Of a DNA stretch of 64,000 nucleotides, positions 31,740-39,932 are shown piece after piece. The stretch comes from a virus. The stretch lies in IMG/VR virus record IMGVR_UViG_3300042455_001893, positions 16,647-80,646 of that record; one strand, 5' to 3'. The position numbers and the translations under genes are program-made. Positions within the stretch are counted from its first letter, which is position 1, and every line of letters begins with the position of its first letter. Under the pieces are notes generated by a model that did not search any database, was not told the DNA's origin, and saw only the letters and a list, made by a program, of their open reading frames with translations.

Positions 31740-32327
31740 TTATATTAAATGATCGGCAATGCCGAGTTCGATGGCTTCTTGTGCTGTTAGATAAACATCA
31801 CTGGCTGGCAACAGTTTTGTTTTAATTCTTGATGGGGCTAATCCGGTTGCGTTCTTAAGTATGTCAACCATCTTCTTGTTTAACATCTCATTCTCTTTCA
31901 TTTCTGCTTTTAGGTCGTGAAACTTGGCGTCAGTTCCGCCGGAGAATTGATGACACATAATACCTGTGTTGGCTGCAATGTGTCTTTCTCCATGATCGCC
32001 ACTGGTAAAAATCAAAAATGCAGCACTCATAACACTGCCTATACCCACAGTGCGAACAATGTGTTTGCTGTTTCGCATGATGTCAATGAGAGCAAATGCC
32101 TGGTAAAGATCTCCGCCCGATGAATTAACATACAGAGTAAGAACTTTTTCTTTAGCTTCTAGATTTTCGTAGACCAACCATTTGATGCATTCGTTGACGT
32201 TTTCTTCGGTAATTTCGCCGGTTAGAAAATGAACCGAATTTTCCAGTAATTTTATGCCAATACGATCGCTGGCGTTAAATTCGTCTATTTTTTTCACTGC
32301 TGCCCCTTGCGTACTATTACTTATCAT
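31740..32327 (-). CDS. clpP: ClpP-type ATP-dependent protease proteolytic subunit
   Basis: 195 residues. Typical ClpP core: VNSSGGDLYQAFALIDIM, the nucleophile Ser in GSVMSAAFLIF, His in GIMCHQFSGG, Asp in LPASDVYLTAQEAIELGIADHL. Forms heptameric rings that degrade proteins fed by ClpA/X. The ATG at 32327 is used here; a GTG at 32297 has the better ribosome site (AAGGGG). With phage ClpS at 51465 it could redirect host proteolysis. Confidence 0.88.
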   Translation of the reverse strand: MISNSTQGAAVKKIDEFNASDRIGIKLLENSVHFLTGEITEENVNECIKWLVYENLEAKEKVLTLYVNSSGGDLYQAFALIDIMRNSKHIVRTVGIGSVMSAAFLIFTSGDHGERHIAANTGIMCHQFSGGTDAKFHDLKAEMKENEMLNKKMVDILKNATGLAPSRIKTKLLPASDVYLTAQEAIELGIADHLI

Positions 32328-32344
32328 ATCTAGTAATTATACTA

Positions 32345-32725
32345 TCAGTTAATAGAGAATACACCTACAGCCCAGCCAATAATAACGATATAGGTCAAAT
32401 AATGGAGAGCTTGATCTAGCCCAAACCAAACCCAAAATGTGCGATCTGCAGGAGTCAGCCCTTGATTCAACTGTTGTTTTGCCCAATCGATATGATAGTG
32501 TGCTACCATGTCAAATAGTGCGGCAAAAACTGCCATTGTGCCTAAAAATGGCAACAAAATAACCCAAGTCCAAACTCCGTGCATAGTGGCGTGATGTACC
32601 CCACCCTCTGCACCGTAGATGCCCTTTTGTTCTAGCATATAGGGAAATTGCAGTAGAAAATCACATATAAAATGTTTAATGCCAAAGAGAGCCAAAAGCA
32701 GTATAATCAGCTGTATTTCAGTCAT
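32345..32725 (-). CDS. DUF3307-like membrane protein
   Basis: 126 residues from ATG 32725 (MTEIQLIILLLALFGIKHFICDF). Four hydrophobic segments; the HFICDFLLQ and HHATMHGVWTW motifs recall DUF3307 proteins of unknown role. Overlaps the preceding gene by 4 nt. Confidence 0.75.
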   Translation of the reverse strand: MTEIQLIILLLALFGIKHFICDFLLQFPYMLEQKGIYGAEGGVHHATMHGVWTWVILLPFLGTMAVFAALFDMVAHYHIDWAKQQLNQGLTPADRTFWVWFGLDQALHYLTYIVIIGWAVGVFSIN

Positions 32726-32943
32726 ACAACTTTGCCCAATCCTAACCAAATAAGTTGATCTAATTCTGTTTGATAATCTTGTCCTAGTCTACGTTTTTCA
32801 TAGATCGCTCGTAGTACATCTGTCCCATCACCGTAGTTCATAACACCTGAGCCACGTGACTCCAATTCTTCAATTAGATCATCGGTGTCAAAGTCACTTA
32901 AATCAACATCTACTTCGACTTCTTTATACATAGTTTTATACAT
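32722..32943 (-). CDS. Small acidic protein
   Basis: 73 residues: MYKTMYKEVEVDVDLSDFDTDDLIEELESRG with an acidic helix. Role unknown. Same operon as its neighbours. Confidence 0.6.
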   Translation of the reverse strand: MYKTMYKEVEVDVDLSDFDTDDLIEELESRGSGVMNYGDGTDVLRAIYEKRRLGQDYQTELDQLIWLGLGKVV

Positions 32944-33128
32944 TATACAAAATCCTTAAACATCTGCTTACGGCCATCTTCGCCAATATGCAGATCAAAC
33001 AGATCTTTTACTGTGGTCAGCATGGCGCAGGCCAACATGAGCTGATCATGTCTGTCGTCACACATCATGATCTGACGATCAATGGGTTCCATTAGTTCTA
33101 TCATTCGTTCTTTTATAGGATCATTCAT
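32943..33128 (-). CDS. Small helical protein
   Basis: 61 residues, helical (MNDPIKERMIELMEPIDRQ). Overlaps neighbours by single bases or a few nt. No family recognised. Confidence 0.55.
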   Translation of the reverse strand: MNDPIKERMIELMEPIDRQIMMCDDRHDQLMLACAMLTTVKDLFDLHIGEDGRKQMFKDFV

Positions 33129-33582
33129 TTTTTTCCTTGGTAAGTTCGCACATCAATTGAAAGTGATCGTAGGCTTTGCGTACACTTTCGTGTTGCATCA
33201 GTTTGTCTGCTTCCTCTTGCATGGCCTTAACACCAGCTTCCGCATGATCTCTGTAACTACCATAGGTCAACGGACATAATTCATCTCCAAACTCTTTGGC
33301 TAGCTTCTCCCAGGCTTTCTTTTGTCCGGGAGTAATAGGAGTTCTCTGTGGCTTCATTTCGCTGGCTTTGGATATGGCTCGACAGATGGCATCTTCAGCC
33401 ACACGGCCTGCCGCAATCATGGCAGCATAGTTAGGATCAATATTAAAACAGCGAGACTGCCCTCCGGGGTAAGACATAACCAAGTGAGTACCTTTTGTAA
33501 AGCTATCCAACAGGTCATTATCATACTCTGCCACAGGGACATAACGTCTTCCAAGTTTTTCATAATAGATCTTTTTAGTCAT
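33121..33582 (-). CDS. Phage protein of unknown function
   Basis: 153 residues. SYPGGQSRCFNIDPNYAAMIAAGRVAEDAICRAISKASE, then a long charged helix. Probably cytoplasmic and part of the small-gene operon. Confidence 0.65.
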   Translation of the reverse strand: MTKKIYYEKLGRRYVPVAEYDNDLLDSFTKGTHLVMSYPGGQSRCFNIDPNYAAMIAAGRVAEDAICRAISKASEMKPQRTPITPGQKKAWEKLAKEFGDELCPLTYGSYRDHAEAGVKAMQEEADKLMQHESVRKAYDHFQLMCELTKEKNE

Positions 33583-33588
33583 ACTGTA

Positions 33589-33810
33589 TTAGACGAAATC
33601 GTATGAGCGTTCAAAAATAGGGCCATCACAAATATACAACTCGCCATCAATGCCACGCATTAGGTAGTCACCGGGCTTGCCCTGTTTGTAATTGCCTTCC
33701 AGTGTGTTAACACGAAATTCCTCATCAATTTTTTTAGCATGAACAACAATAGGACGCTTAACACAGGCACCCATGTCCGCTACTTGTTCAAATGTATCAA
33801 ATGTTTTCAT
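33589..33810 (-). CDS. PGDYL-motif phage protein
   Basis: 73 residues. KQGKPGDYLMRGIDGELYICDGPIFERSYDFV carries the PGDYL ... GELY pattern seen in many small phage proteins; its function is unknown. Confidence 0.75.
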   Translation of the reverse strand: MKTFDTFEQVADMGACVKRPIVVHAKKIDEEFRVNTLEGNYKQGKPGDYLMRGIDGELYICDGPIFERSYDFV

Positions 33811-33812
33811 AA

Positions 33813-33980
33813 TTAATGTACCGCCTCTTTTGCGTCTACTTCACACTCAACGACCCAATTGTTAAATTCTGTAAACTTGTTTACATTGACTCCGAGTCCT
33901 ACAGCTTCATTTACAAAATGTTGTAGGAGTGAATTGTAGAGTTCATCTGGCATTGTGTTTTTATCAAATTTAATTTTCAT
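33813..33980 (-). CDS. Small protein of unknown function
   Basis: 55 residues (MKIKFDKNTMPDELYNSLL). The C-terminus is aromatic- and acid-rich (NNWVVECEVDAKEAV). The ATG overlaps the stop of the next gene by 11 nt, so it is likely translated in the same operon. Confidence 0.6.
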   Translation of the reverse strand: MKIKFDKNTMPDELYNSLLQHFVNEAVGLGVNVNKFTEFNNWVVECEVDAKEAVH

Positions 33981-34248
33981 ATGTTTTCCAAGTGTTTGTT
34001 TCGTTGTCCCAATGTCGTCGATCGTAAAAATTAAAATGAATGTTATAGCCTAGCAGGCCCAAAGATAATTCAAATCCTGCATGGTCTTGTCTAACAGTAA
34101 AGTTAAATTCAAACTCAACTAGACCGCCTGATAGATACTGTTCTATCTCCCAGCATTTATTTTCAGTAAGCTGTCCGTTGATGTTGCTAAGATAGTAAAA
34201 TCTTGATCGACGCCACGGATTATCTATACTAAAATTTATGTGTATCAT
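33970..34248 (-). CDS. Small phage protein of unknown function
   Basis: 92 residues, beta-rich (YYLSNINGQLTE; YLSGGLVEFEFNFTV). No family recognised. Confidence 0.6.
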   Translation of the reverse strand: MIHINFSIDNPWRRSRFYYLSNINGQLTENKCWEIEQYLSGGLVEFEFNFTVRQDHAGFELSLGLLGYNIHFNFYDRRHWDNETNTWKTYEN

Positions 34249-34436
34249 TCTGGTAGTGGTCTAAATCTAGATAAAAAACTTTCTCGATAACAACTGTATT
34301 CTCTATTTTTGCTTTCTGGCAAATGATCATTGATGTAGTGAATCCAAGTATGATTTTCTACTTCCACAATCTGTATTACCCTAAAAATCTTACCGTTGCC
34401 GCCATCCCATTTACTGCCTTCTTTGATTATTGTCAT
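34245..34436 (-). CDS. Small SH3-like beta protein
   Basis: 63 residues. MTIIKEGSKWDGGNGKIFRVIQIVEVENHTWIHYIND suggests a small five-strand barrel like DUF1653/DUF4222-type phage proteins; weak call. Confidence 0.55.
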   Translation of the reverse strand: MTIIKEGSKWDGGNGKIFRVIQIVEVENHTWIHYINDHLPESKNREYSCYRESFLSRFRPLPE

Positions 34437-34439
34437 GTT

Positions 34440-34844
34440 TTATCCTTTCCAATTTTCTTTTACATCCTCTGGAACTTGTACAGTCATATGTAGCATGAAT
34501 CTGTAGGCTTCCCATGCTGTTTTGGCTGCATGGTTATTGGCCATGTTAGTAGGGAATAGGTCGGCCCAAATTGCGCCTTCGGGAATACGAAAAGCACGAA
34601 TATCTTGTAGACGAGGTTGAAACACCTTGCCTTCGTTGTACAATCGCATGCCTACTTCCATACACTGCTCTTCGTCTAGTCCTTCTAGATAATCATGACG
34701 ATACATATAATCTTGAATGCAGAATTTAACGGTTTCTATATCGCGAAGTGCAGTACCCGAAATGATCCAAGCAACATCGTCATAACTCACTTCACCATTG
34801 ACAATGTCTCGAATACATCGTCCAAAACTGAAACCTATTTTCAT
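34440..34844 (-). CDS. Phage protein of unknown function
   Basis: 134 residues; MKIGFSFGRCIRDIVNGEVSYDDVAWIISGTA begins it. Helical and conserved-looking but unassigned. Confidence 0.6.
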   Translation of the reverse strand: MKIGFSFGRCIRDIVNGEVSYDDVAWIISGTALRDIETVKFCIQDYMYRHDYLEGLDEEQCMEVGMRLYNEGKVFQPRLQDIRAFRIPEGAIWADLFPTNMANNHAAKTAWEAYRFMLHMTVQVPEDVKENWKG

Positions 34845-35068
34845 TTTTGTGTTCTCTGTAGTTCTTGCAGAAGTTCGTTCATCATTTTAAATTGCGATTG
34901 TATCTGTTTTTTAAGTTCTTCGGGACTCTGAGTGGGCAAACACTCTGCTGAGTACTGTGCTGATTTTGACATCATCGCACGTTGTTGCAGGCAAGCAGTG
35001 AGATCGTTGTAAGACACCAACGGTGTAATAGCACCCAGATTAGTAATTAGTACCAATTGATATAACAT
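34841..35068 (-). CDS. Small coiled-coil protein
   Basis: 75 residues from ATG 35068, AGGAG 6 nt upstream. C-terminal helix EELKKQIQSQFKMMNELLQE. First gene after a sigma70-type promoter. Confidence 0.6.
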   Translation of the reverse strand: MLYQLVLITNLGAITPLVSYNDLTACLQQRAMMSKSAQYSAECLPTQSPEELKKQIQSQFKMMNELLQELQRTQK

Positions 35069-35097
35069 GCCAACTCCTAGTAATTAACGATATGTAT

Positions 35098-35126
35098 ATT
35101 ATAACACCATACTGCTCACAAGTCAA
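35098..35126 (-). promoter_or_regulatory. Sigma70-type promoter (TTGACT-17-TATAAT)
   Basis: 17-nt gap, reading into the 35068-32.3 kb small-gene block. Confidence 0.75.
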
Positions 35127-35386
35127 CCCCAACGCAACATAAAGAGTACAGCATCTTTGGAATCTTCAAAAAGAAATTCTGCACCGTTTCGTTCAAACTG
35201 GCCCTTACAATTATCCGATAACCAATTGGTGATATCTATGGCATGATTGTTGTCCGTTAGTCGACTGATTTTAAATCGAGTCCAACCAATGCCTTCAAAC
35301 AGACCCCAAAGTACCTCTCGATCTATTTCTCTAGCCATTTCACTAGCGGCCTTATTGGCAATTTCTTCTTCTAGTGTCATGCCCAT
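35123..35386 (-). CDS. Member of a small paralogous family (DxxDAxxFxLxW)
   Basis: 87 residues. The end DITNWLSDNCKGQF...FEDSKDAVLFMLRWG shares WLxxNC and a DA..FxLxW tail with neighbours at 35377, 35986, 36743 and 37738. Role unknown. Confidence 0.65.
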   Translation of the reverse strand: MGMTLEEEIANKAASEMAREIDREVLWGLFEGIGWTRFKISRLTDNNHAIDITNWLSDNCKGQFERNGAEFLFEDSKDAVLFMLRWG

Positions 35387-35634
35387 TTCATTGCAAACAT
35401 AGTTGCATCCTGTTCATTTTGAAAATACCAAGCACGACCGGTTGGGTGTGCAAGATCACGGAATTTGTTTTGACAATTCTCTAAACACCATGTGAGTTTT
35501 TCTGCAAAGTCATCATCTCGTAACACTATAGCATGATAGGTACCTAATAGTGTCATTAGCTTATCGTCTACTTTGAGATGTTCTTCTGCCCGTTGAGCCC
35601 TCATAATAGTTGGAGTTGGATCCGGATCTATCAT
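35377..35634 (-). CDS. Paralogous small protein
   Basis: 85 residues; KLTWCLENCQNKF and YFQNEQDATMFAMKWA carry the family motifs. Overlaps both neighbours. Confidence 0.65.
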   Translation of the reverse strand: MIDPDPTPTIMRAQRAEEHLKVDDKLMTLLGTYHAIVLRDDDFAEKLTWCLENCQNKFRDLAHPTGRAWYFQNEQDATMFAMKWA

Positions 35635-35993
35635 TTACCGTGTCTCAACAACCATTCTGTTAGCCTGGCACCCTGTAATTTGGCACGGACTTGATACTTG
35701 TAACCACGATCAAAGTGATCTACCATTCTATGCCATACAGGAGTTTCGACTGCATGTTCCATTATCCATTTGCCTTGTTCGCTCTGTTGCCAGTCCCAAA
35801 GCGGTTGGGCAGCATATAGGTCTGGGTCTTCTACATCTCCCATTGTAAATGTATATACTATGATTTCTTTGGTTTCTTCTACACGATCATCTATTATCAT
35901 ATACTGATATATAGTCTTAGTGGGTCGGTCGCCAAGAAAAATGTATTCATGCCCCCACTGATCAGTTTCCCATTTGAATTTCATTTTAGACAT
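35631..35993 (-). CDS. Phage protein of unknown function
   Basis: 120 residues from ATG 35993 (MSKMKFKWETDQWGHEY), with GAGG upstream; the frame is open to 36008. Trp-rich; unassigned. Confidence 0.6.
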   Translation of the reverse strand: MSKMKFKWETDQWGHEYIFLGDRPTKTIYQYMIIDDRVEETKEIIVYTFTMGDVEDPDLYAAQPLWDWQQSEQGKWIMEHAVETPVWHRMVDHFDRGYKYQVRAKLQGARLTEWLLRHGK

Positions 35994-36231
35994 TGCCTCT
36001 GCCCCCAAATTTCAGCATGAACATCATGGCATCACGTTCATCTGTAAACTGAAAGTACAAGGCATGATAGTGCTCTTCACGCCATAGTTCTTTACAGTTG
36101 TTTATACACCACACAGCCATTTCTTCAACCTGGGCAACAGTTATCTGATTGAAGTTTACTCTATAGGGAAACACAGCTCTAGCCCTAGTGCTGAGAACTT
36201 CATTAATTGTACCTACTCTAGTCTTGGCCAT
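35986..36231 (-). CDS. Paralogous small protein
   Basis: 81 residues from ATG 36231 (MAKTRVGTINEV). EMAVWCINNCKELW and FTDERDAMMFMLKFG carry the family motifs. Confidence 0.65.
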   Translation of the reverse strand: MAKTRVGTINEVLSTRARAVFPYRVNFNQITVAQVEEMAVWCINNCKELWREEHYHALYFQFTDERDAMMFMLKFGGRGNV

Positions 36232-36529
36232 TACCATATTTTAACAGGAACATTGTGCGTTTTTGATCATCATAAAAATCCAATCGAACAGTATGCTGTG
36301 ATTTTTTGCCTTCATACCATCCTAACTCTACTACCGGCCACCATTCACCGCCCTCTGGAGGTCTAACATATTCCGTATCCTTTACGTATTCTCTATGATC
36401 ACGTAGTGTGAAACCTAAGACATCTTTCATCTTTGTTCGTGAAAGATACACAGAGGGCTTTTCACGTTGTTTAATACGCTCGAGCACACTGGTCCATTGA
36501 CCAGGAGTCATCACAATTGGCTTACTCAT
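36218..36529 (-). CDS. Paralogous small protein (diverged)
   Basis: 103 residues; MSKPIVMTPGQWTSVLERI start, DFYDDQKRTMFLLKYGNG end with a weak version of the tail motif. Confidence 0.6.
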   Translation of the reverse strand: MSKPIVMTPGQWTSVLERIKQREKPSVYLSRTKMKDVLGFTLRDHREYVKDTEYVRPPEGGEWWPVVELGWYEGKKSQHTVRLDFYDDQKRTMFLLKYGNGQD

Positions 36530-36752
36530 TTAACCACTTTTGTATAATGGTGTTAGCTTCTTTTAGGTCTCGAGTATTCCAAAGACGGTATTCTTCGTTG
36601 TGCCCGCGATCTCCATCATTGAGATAGATTTTACCAATCTCTGGAAAATAATTCAAGAACGCCTGCCCAAGTCGATAGTGAGGATTACGCATGAATTCCA
36701 TAATCCAATGCTGTTCAAATTCCTTGTAGCGTTCTTTTGAAATCACATCCAC
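36522..36752 (-). CDS. Small phage protein of unknown function
   Basis: 76 residues (MDVISKERYKEFEQHWIMEF), Trp/Tyr-rich. Not clearly a family member but in the same block. Confidence 0.6.
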   Translation of the reverse strand: MDVISKERYKEFEQHWIMEFMRNPHYRLGQAFLNYFPEIGKIYLNDGDRGHNEEYRLWNTRDLKEANTIIQKWLNE

Positions 36753-37012
36753 ATCAACTGGAATACAGTTGCCTCAACGTCTTCTTTAATGTAGATGGTC
36801 CACATAGGATCGCCGCTGTTAAAACGATGACACATATCCGCAGTCGGACAGACTCTCTTCATCCATTCTTCAAATGCTCGATCATCCTCGGGATATACCC
36901 AACAGTACCAACCGCGAGGAGGAGGATCTAAAATCAATTCTTTAATAGGATGCCCGGCATTAGGGGAAGTTTTACCATCTTCAAACCTCCAATGATGCAC
37001 ACTGACTTTCAC
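36743..37012 (-). CDS. Paralogous small protein
   Basis: 89 residues; FEEWMKRVCPTADMCHRF and IKEDVEATVFQLMWM carry the motifs in diverged form. Confidence 0.6.
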   Translation of the reverse strand: MKVSVHHWRFEDGKTSPNAGHPIKELILDPPPRGWYCWVYPEDDRAFEEWMKRVCPTADMCHRFNSGDPMWTIYIKEDVEATVFQLMWM

Positions 37013-37329
37013 GACCAGGTCCTGTGTTTTTCAGCCACCCATTCGTTGCCGTCATATTCCGCAATTTCCCATTCAACATCACCAGGTACCTCAACAATTT
37101 TTAGATTGGCGTGGTCTCCGTTTGCTGCCATGCCTAGGTCTCTCACAATCTTTACAAGATAAGGATCGTCTCTAGGAATCTCTCGTCCGTACCATTTTGG
37201 ATCAGTTATACCTGCCATCTGTTTGTATTCTTTTTCAGCACGGCCGCTGAGTCCAAATCCACCATAGCAGGTATTGATAACAATAAATTGAATACCCCTG
37301 AGAGTTTTAATCAGTTGTTCGTGTGTCAT
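37009..37329 (-). CDS. Phage protein of unknown function
   Basis: 106 residues from ATG 37329 (MTHEQLIKTLRGIQF), ATGA overlap with the upstream stop. Unassigned. Confidence 0.6.
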   Translation of the reverse strand: MTHEQLIKTLRGIQFIVINTCYGGFGLSGRAEKEYKQMAGITDPKWYGREIPRDDPYLVKIVRDLGMAANGDHANLKIVEVPGDVEWEIAEYDGNEWVAEKHRTWS

Positions 37330-37562
37330 AGTTTCTCTCCGCAATGTGGACATAGTTTGGTTGTAGCATTACGCATTTCTTTTAGTGTCTTGTTTAGTTT
37401 ACGAGAATCAGCAATAATCCTGCGTATACTCTTACGATCCCTATCGTGTTTGGCCTTGCCCAATTCTTCTTTAAGGTGTAGCTTCATTTTCTGAAGACGG
37501 CCTTCAAAGATTTCAATAAAGCCTGTTATGCCCGGGCTTTTGTCTGCAGGTGTACCACTCAT
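37326..37562 (-). CDS. Small helical protein with CPHC tail
   Basis: 78 residues, strongly basic helix (ELGKAKHDRDRKSIRRIIA) and a C-terminal CPHCGEKL that could be half a zinc site. Possibly nucleic-acid binding. Confidence 0.6.
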   Translation of the reverse strand: MSGTPADKSPGITGFIEIFEGRLQKMKLHLKEELGKAKHDRDRKSIRRIIADSRKLNKTLKEMRNATTKLCPHCGEKL

Positions 37563-37741
37563 TCTTCTAATCCTATTGCACGTCTAAAATGTTGTTCCAG
37601 TGTAGTTTCAGCCATTCGAGTCTGGTGAAAGGATTCTACACACCGTTCTATGATCAGTTGCGCAAACAGATCTAACCCTTCTTGATCAGGATTAAAATCT
37701 ATACCTGCACATTGTTTAAGTTCTTTAAGTCTAGTGTTCAT
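37559..37741 (-). CDS. Small phage protein of unknown function
   Basis: 60 residues (MNTRLKELKQCAGIDFNPDQEG). Similar small proteins are frequent in cyanophage-like genomes. Overlaps neighbours by 4 nt. Confidence 0.6.
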   Translation of the reverse strand: MNTRLKELKQCAGIDFNPDQEGLDLFAQLIIERCVESFHQTRMAETTLEQHFRRAIGLEE

Positions 37742-38016
37742 TTTCCGCTCTTGTATTTTAGTGTAAACATTACTGCATCCTTTTCGTCATGGAACCAGTA
37801 GGCAGCAATTTCATCCCACTGATAACCTACATCGCTGACATCAGTGACGTCAAACCAAACATAACTTTTACAATGTGCTAGACACCATTTTTTGATTTTC
37901 CAGAAAGGCTCTCCTGCTTGCTCGCAATCAACGTCTGTGATAAGCACCTGATGACATTGTTCCAGAACATCATCAGGTGGCTTAAACTTCTTCCATTCTT
38001 CTGAATAGGCGTACAT
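37738..38016 (-). CDS. Paralogous small protein
   Basis: 92 residues; KKWCLAHCKSYVWF and WFHDEKDAVMFTLKYKSG carry the family motifs. Its ATG shares bases with the phosphoesterase stop. Confidence 0.65.
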   Translation of the reverse strand: MYAYSEEWKKFKPPDDVLEQCHQVLITDVDCEQAGEPFWKIKKWCLAHCKSYVWFDVTDVSDVGYQWDEIAAYWFHDEKDAVMFTLKYKSGK

Positions 38017-38867
38017 TAAACTTCCAATACAATGTTGGGATTCCAGCCAGTATCTTCAGTATAGCCATCGCTTTCGTACCCCCTAGGATTACAAACTACA
38101 CGAGTACTGCCTAACACATAATCAAACGGATGATGAGTATGTCCGTGAGTCCAAAGTTTAATCTGTGGATGATCAAGAATAAAATCACTTAGGTCGCTGT
38201 GATAGCCACCGTTCATGATGTAGTCATGTGCATACTGCGGATGACAACTCATATGGCTAGGAGTGTGATGTCCTACCACAACAAACTTTTGCTCTTGAGG
38301 ATAGCCGTCCATTACAGTCTTAAAATATTGCAGTGTTTTGCGATGACGATCTGCAATGTCAGCAGGCTTGAGAGCTCGGTAGCCGGATTGATCATGTCGA
38401 ATAATTCTAAAATCGTTCATCATGTCCGCAAGCGCATGAAGTGTAAATGGGTCATGCTTGTTGCAGTCAGTCCAAAGTGTTGCACCCATAAACACAATGT
38501 CGTTGATTACCTTGGTGTCATTTTCCAAGAAATAGATATTGGGATACTTGGCACATTCTTCACGCAGATGATCAATGCTGGCAAAGAATTTACCGTGGTA
38601 GAACTCGTGATTACCTGCAACATAAATCACATGCGGAAATTGAAAACTACAACGCTTTAAGAAATCACGGAATCGCTGAGCCTTAAGCTGTCTGCTGCCT
38701 AACATTTCAAGCATGGCCGCAGTTCTAACATTTTCGTCCTGATGGTCGTGGAGATCTTGGGCAACCATAATATCGCCGCTCAAAATTAGTAGATCGTAAT
38801 CAGCATCGTTAGGGATCATAATGTCCGAGAACTCTAAGTGCAGGTCTGAAACCAATTTAATTTTCAT
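38016..38867 (-). CDS. Calcineurin-like metallophosphoesterase
   Basis: 283 residues. VSDLHLE, SGDIM, AGNHEFY, VGHHTPS and THGHTHHPFDY give the complete binuclear metal site. Distinct from the shorter copy at 21071. Likely a phosphatase or nuclease-type enzyme on nucleotides or protein phosphates. A sigma70-type promoter lies upstream; it leads the small-gene operon. Confidence 0.9.
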   Translation of the reverse strand: MKIKLVSDLHLEFSDIMIPNDADYDLLILSGDIMVAQDLHDHQDENVRTAAMLEMLGSRQLKAQRFRDFLKRCSFQFPHVIYVAGNHEFYHGKFFASIDHLREECAKYPNIYFLENDTKVINDIVFMGATLWTDCNKHDPFTLHALADMMNDFRIIRHDQSGYRALKPADIADRHRKTLQYFKTVMDGYPQEQKFVVVGHHTPSHMSCHPQYAHDYIMNGGYHSDLSDFILDHPQIKLWTHGHTHHPFDYVLGSTRVVCNPRGYESDGYTEDTGWNPNIVLEV

Positions 38868-38891
38868 GGTATTTTCCGATAATGTACATAT

Positions 38892-38920
38892 ATTATAGCA
38901 TCAGTTTAAAACCCTGTCAA
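38892..38920 (-). promoter_or_regulatory. Sigma70-type promoter (TTGACA-17-TATAAT)
   Basis: Consensus promoter reading into the phosphoesterase operon, divergent from the late motif at 38924. Confidence 0.8.
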
Positions 38921-38923
38921 TCG

Positions 38924-38931
38924 GTTAAATA
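38924..38931 (+). promoter_or_regulatory. Late-type promoter motif GTTAAATA
   Basis: GTTAAATA, then TATAACCGGGAGCGAACCG to ATG 38955. An almost identical TATAACCGGGAGCGAA leader precedes the csgF-like gene on the other strand at 48464. Confidence 0.5.
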
Positions 38932-38954
38932 CTCATATAACCGGGAGCGAACCG

Positions 38955-39236
38955 ATGGGCGACATTTTCAAGATTATAGGCGATCTGGGCATGCCAGTAG
39001 CCGCTGCACTAGCAGGTGGGTATTTTGTATACTTAACCATTAAGCTATTGCTACAGGGCGTACTTGGCTCTATCAACGGCATGAAGGGCATTATTATTGC
39101 TCTAGACAATCGTGTCAAAACCATGAATCACGATGTAATACGTATTGATACTATTGTATCCAATGCACTAGGTCTACGGCCTGATGCAGATCGTATTGCC
39201 CGAGCCGATGGAAAGAATGATGCTCGTAGAGATTAA
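38955..39236 (+). CDS. Small membrane protein, possible holin-like (1)
   Basis: 93 residues: an N-terminal membrane segment (12-36) followed by a charged helix with the LDNRVKTMNHDVIRIDT pattern. The layout (one TM, then coiled coil and charged tail) is that of BhlA/UviB-type holins, and a longer relative is at 39933. It uses a GGGAGCGA ribosome site. Confidence 0.6.
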   Translation: MGDIFKIIGDLGMPVAAALAGGYFVYLTIKLLLQGVLGSINGMKGIIIALDNRVKTMNHDVIRIDTIVSNALGLRPDADRIARADGKNDARRD

Positions 39237-39447
39237 TTTCGTTCTAGATCTAAAACTGATCGCATATTTTTTATTAAGTTTTGGATTTGGCATAGCATTC
39301 TATTATATATTTTATAGCGATAATTCAGACTCTAAATTAGATCGTATGAAACATGATCTAGCAGTAAGGAAAGAATGGTTTCGAATGGTGCGCGAGCAAA
39401 AGGCTACAAACCCAAAATGGCCAGCAGAGTGGGCGAGGAGAGATTGA
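39220..39447 (+). CDS. Small membrane protein
   Basis: 75 residues from ATG 39220 (MLVEINFVLDLKLIAYFLL); GGAAAG precedes, and an ATG 3 nt earlier is possible. One TM segment, then a basic tail (DRMKHDLAVRKEWFRMVREQ). Overlaps the upstream and downstream genes. Confidence 0.6.
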   Translation: MLVEINFVLDLKLIAYFLLSFGFGIAFYYIFYSDNSDSKLDRMKHDLAVRKEWFRMVREQKATNPKWPAEWARRD

Positions 39448-39641
39448 TGTTGCATTTTGACTATTCGTGGGATCTAAGTCCAAATGGAATAATATTGGAT
39501 AACGAACTTAACGTAGATAAGCTAGGATGGAAAGGCGGAGACTATTTCCAGCTAGTTAACATTGACGGAAGATGCTATCTTAAAAAAGTAGACCCGTTGG
39601 TAAAATTTTTAAAGGACGGTGAAAATGGACAAGTGGACTAA
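39447..39641 (+). CDS. Small soluble phage protein
   Basis: 64 residues from ATG 39447 (MLHFDYSWDLSPNGI), with GAGGAGA 7 nt upstream and a TGATG start/stop overlap. Similar sequences occur in large phages; unassigned. Confidence 0.6.
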   Translation: MLHFDYSWDLSPNGIILDNELNVDKLGWKGGDYFQLVNIDGRCYLKKVDPLVKFLKDGENGQVD

Positions 39642-39771
39642 CTGGTATGACAGTTTGCCTGAACATACTAGAGAATATTTAAAAAATCAACCGTTGTGGC
39701 ATGATATTGATCTTGTTAAGGCAGGACTAGTAGGATTCGTAATAGGATTGATATTTGGGTTAACAGTTTAA
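39625..39771 (+). CDS. Small single-TM protein
   Basis: 48 residues (MDKWTNWYDSLPEHTREY), ending in a hydrophobic helix VKAGLVGFVIGLIFGLTV. Tail-anchored type. Overlaps the upstream gene by 17 nt. Confidence 0.6.
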   Translation: MDKWTNWYDSLPEHTREYLKNQPLWHDIDLVKAGLVGFVIGLIFGLTV

Positions 39772-39791
39772 TCAACAAATAGGAGCGAACT

Positions 39792-39932
39792 ATGTTGTTT
39801 GAAGCATTTCTAGTGTTTTGGATGCTAGAGGTTTTAGTTCTAGCATCAGTAGCAGTTTGGTATTATTACGAGCCCGCAGAAAAAGAAAAGAAAATCTGGG
39901 ACCCTTGGGGAATCTGGAAGGAGGTAAAATAA
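39792..39932 (+). CDS. Small single-TM protein
   Basis: 46 residues: N-terminal membrane helix (FLVFWMLEVLVLASVAVWYYY), then a KEKKIWDPWG tail. GGAGCGA ribosome site 4-5 nt upstream. Stop abuts the next ATG. Confidence 0.6.
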   Translation: MLFEAFLVFWMLEVLVLASVAVWYYYEPAEKEKKIWDPWGIWKEVK

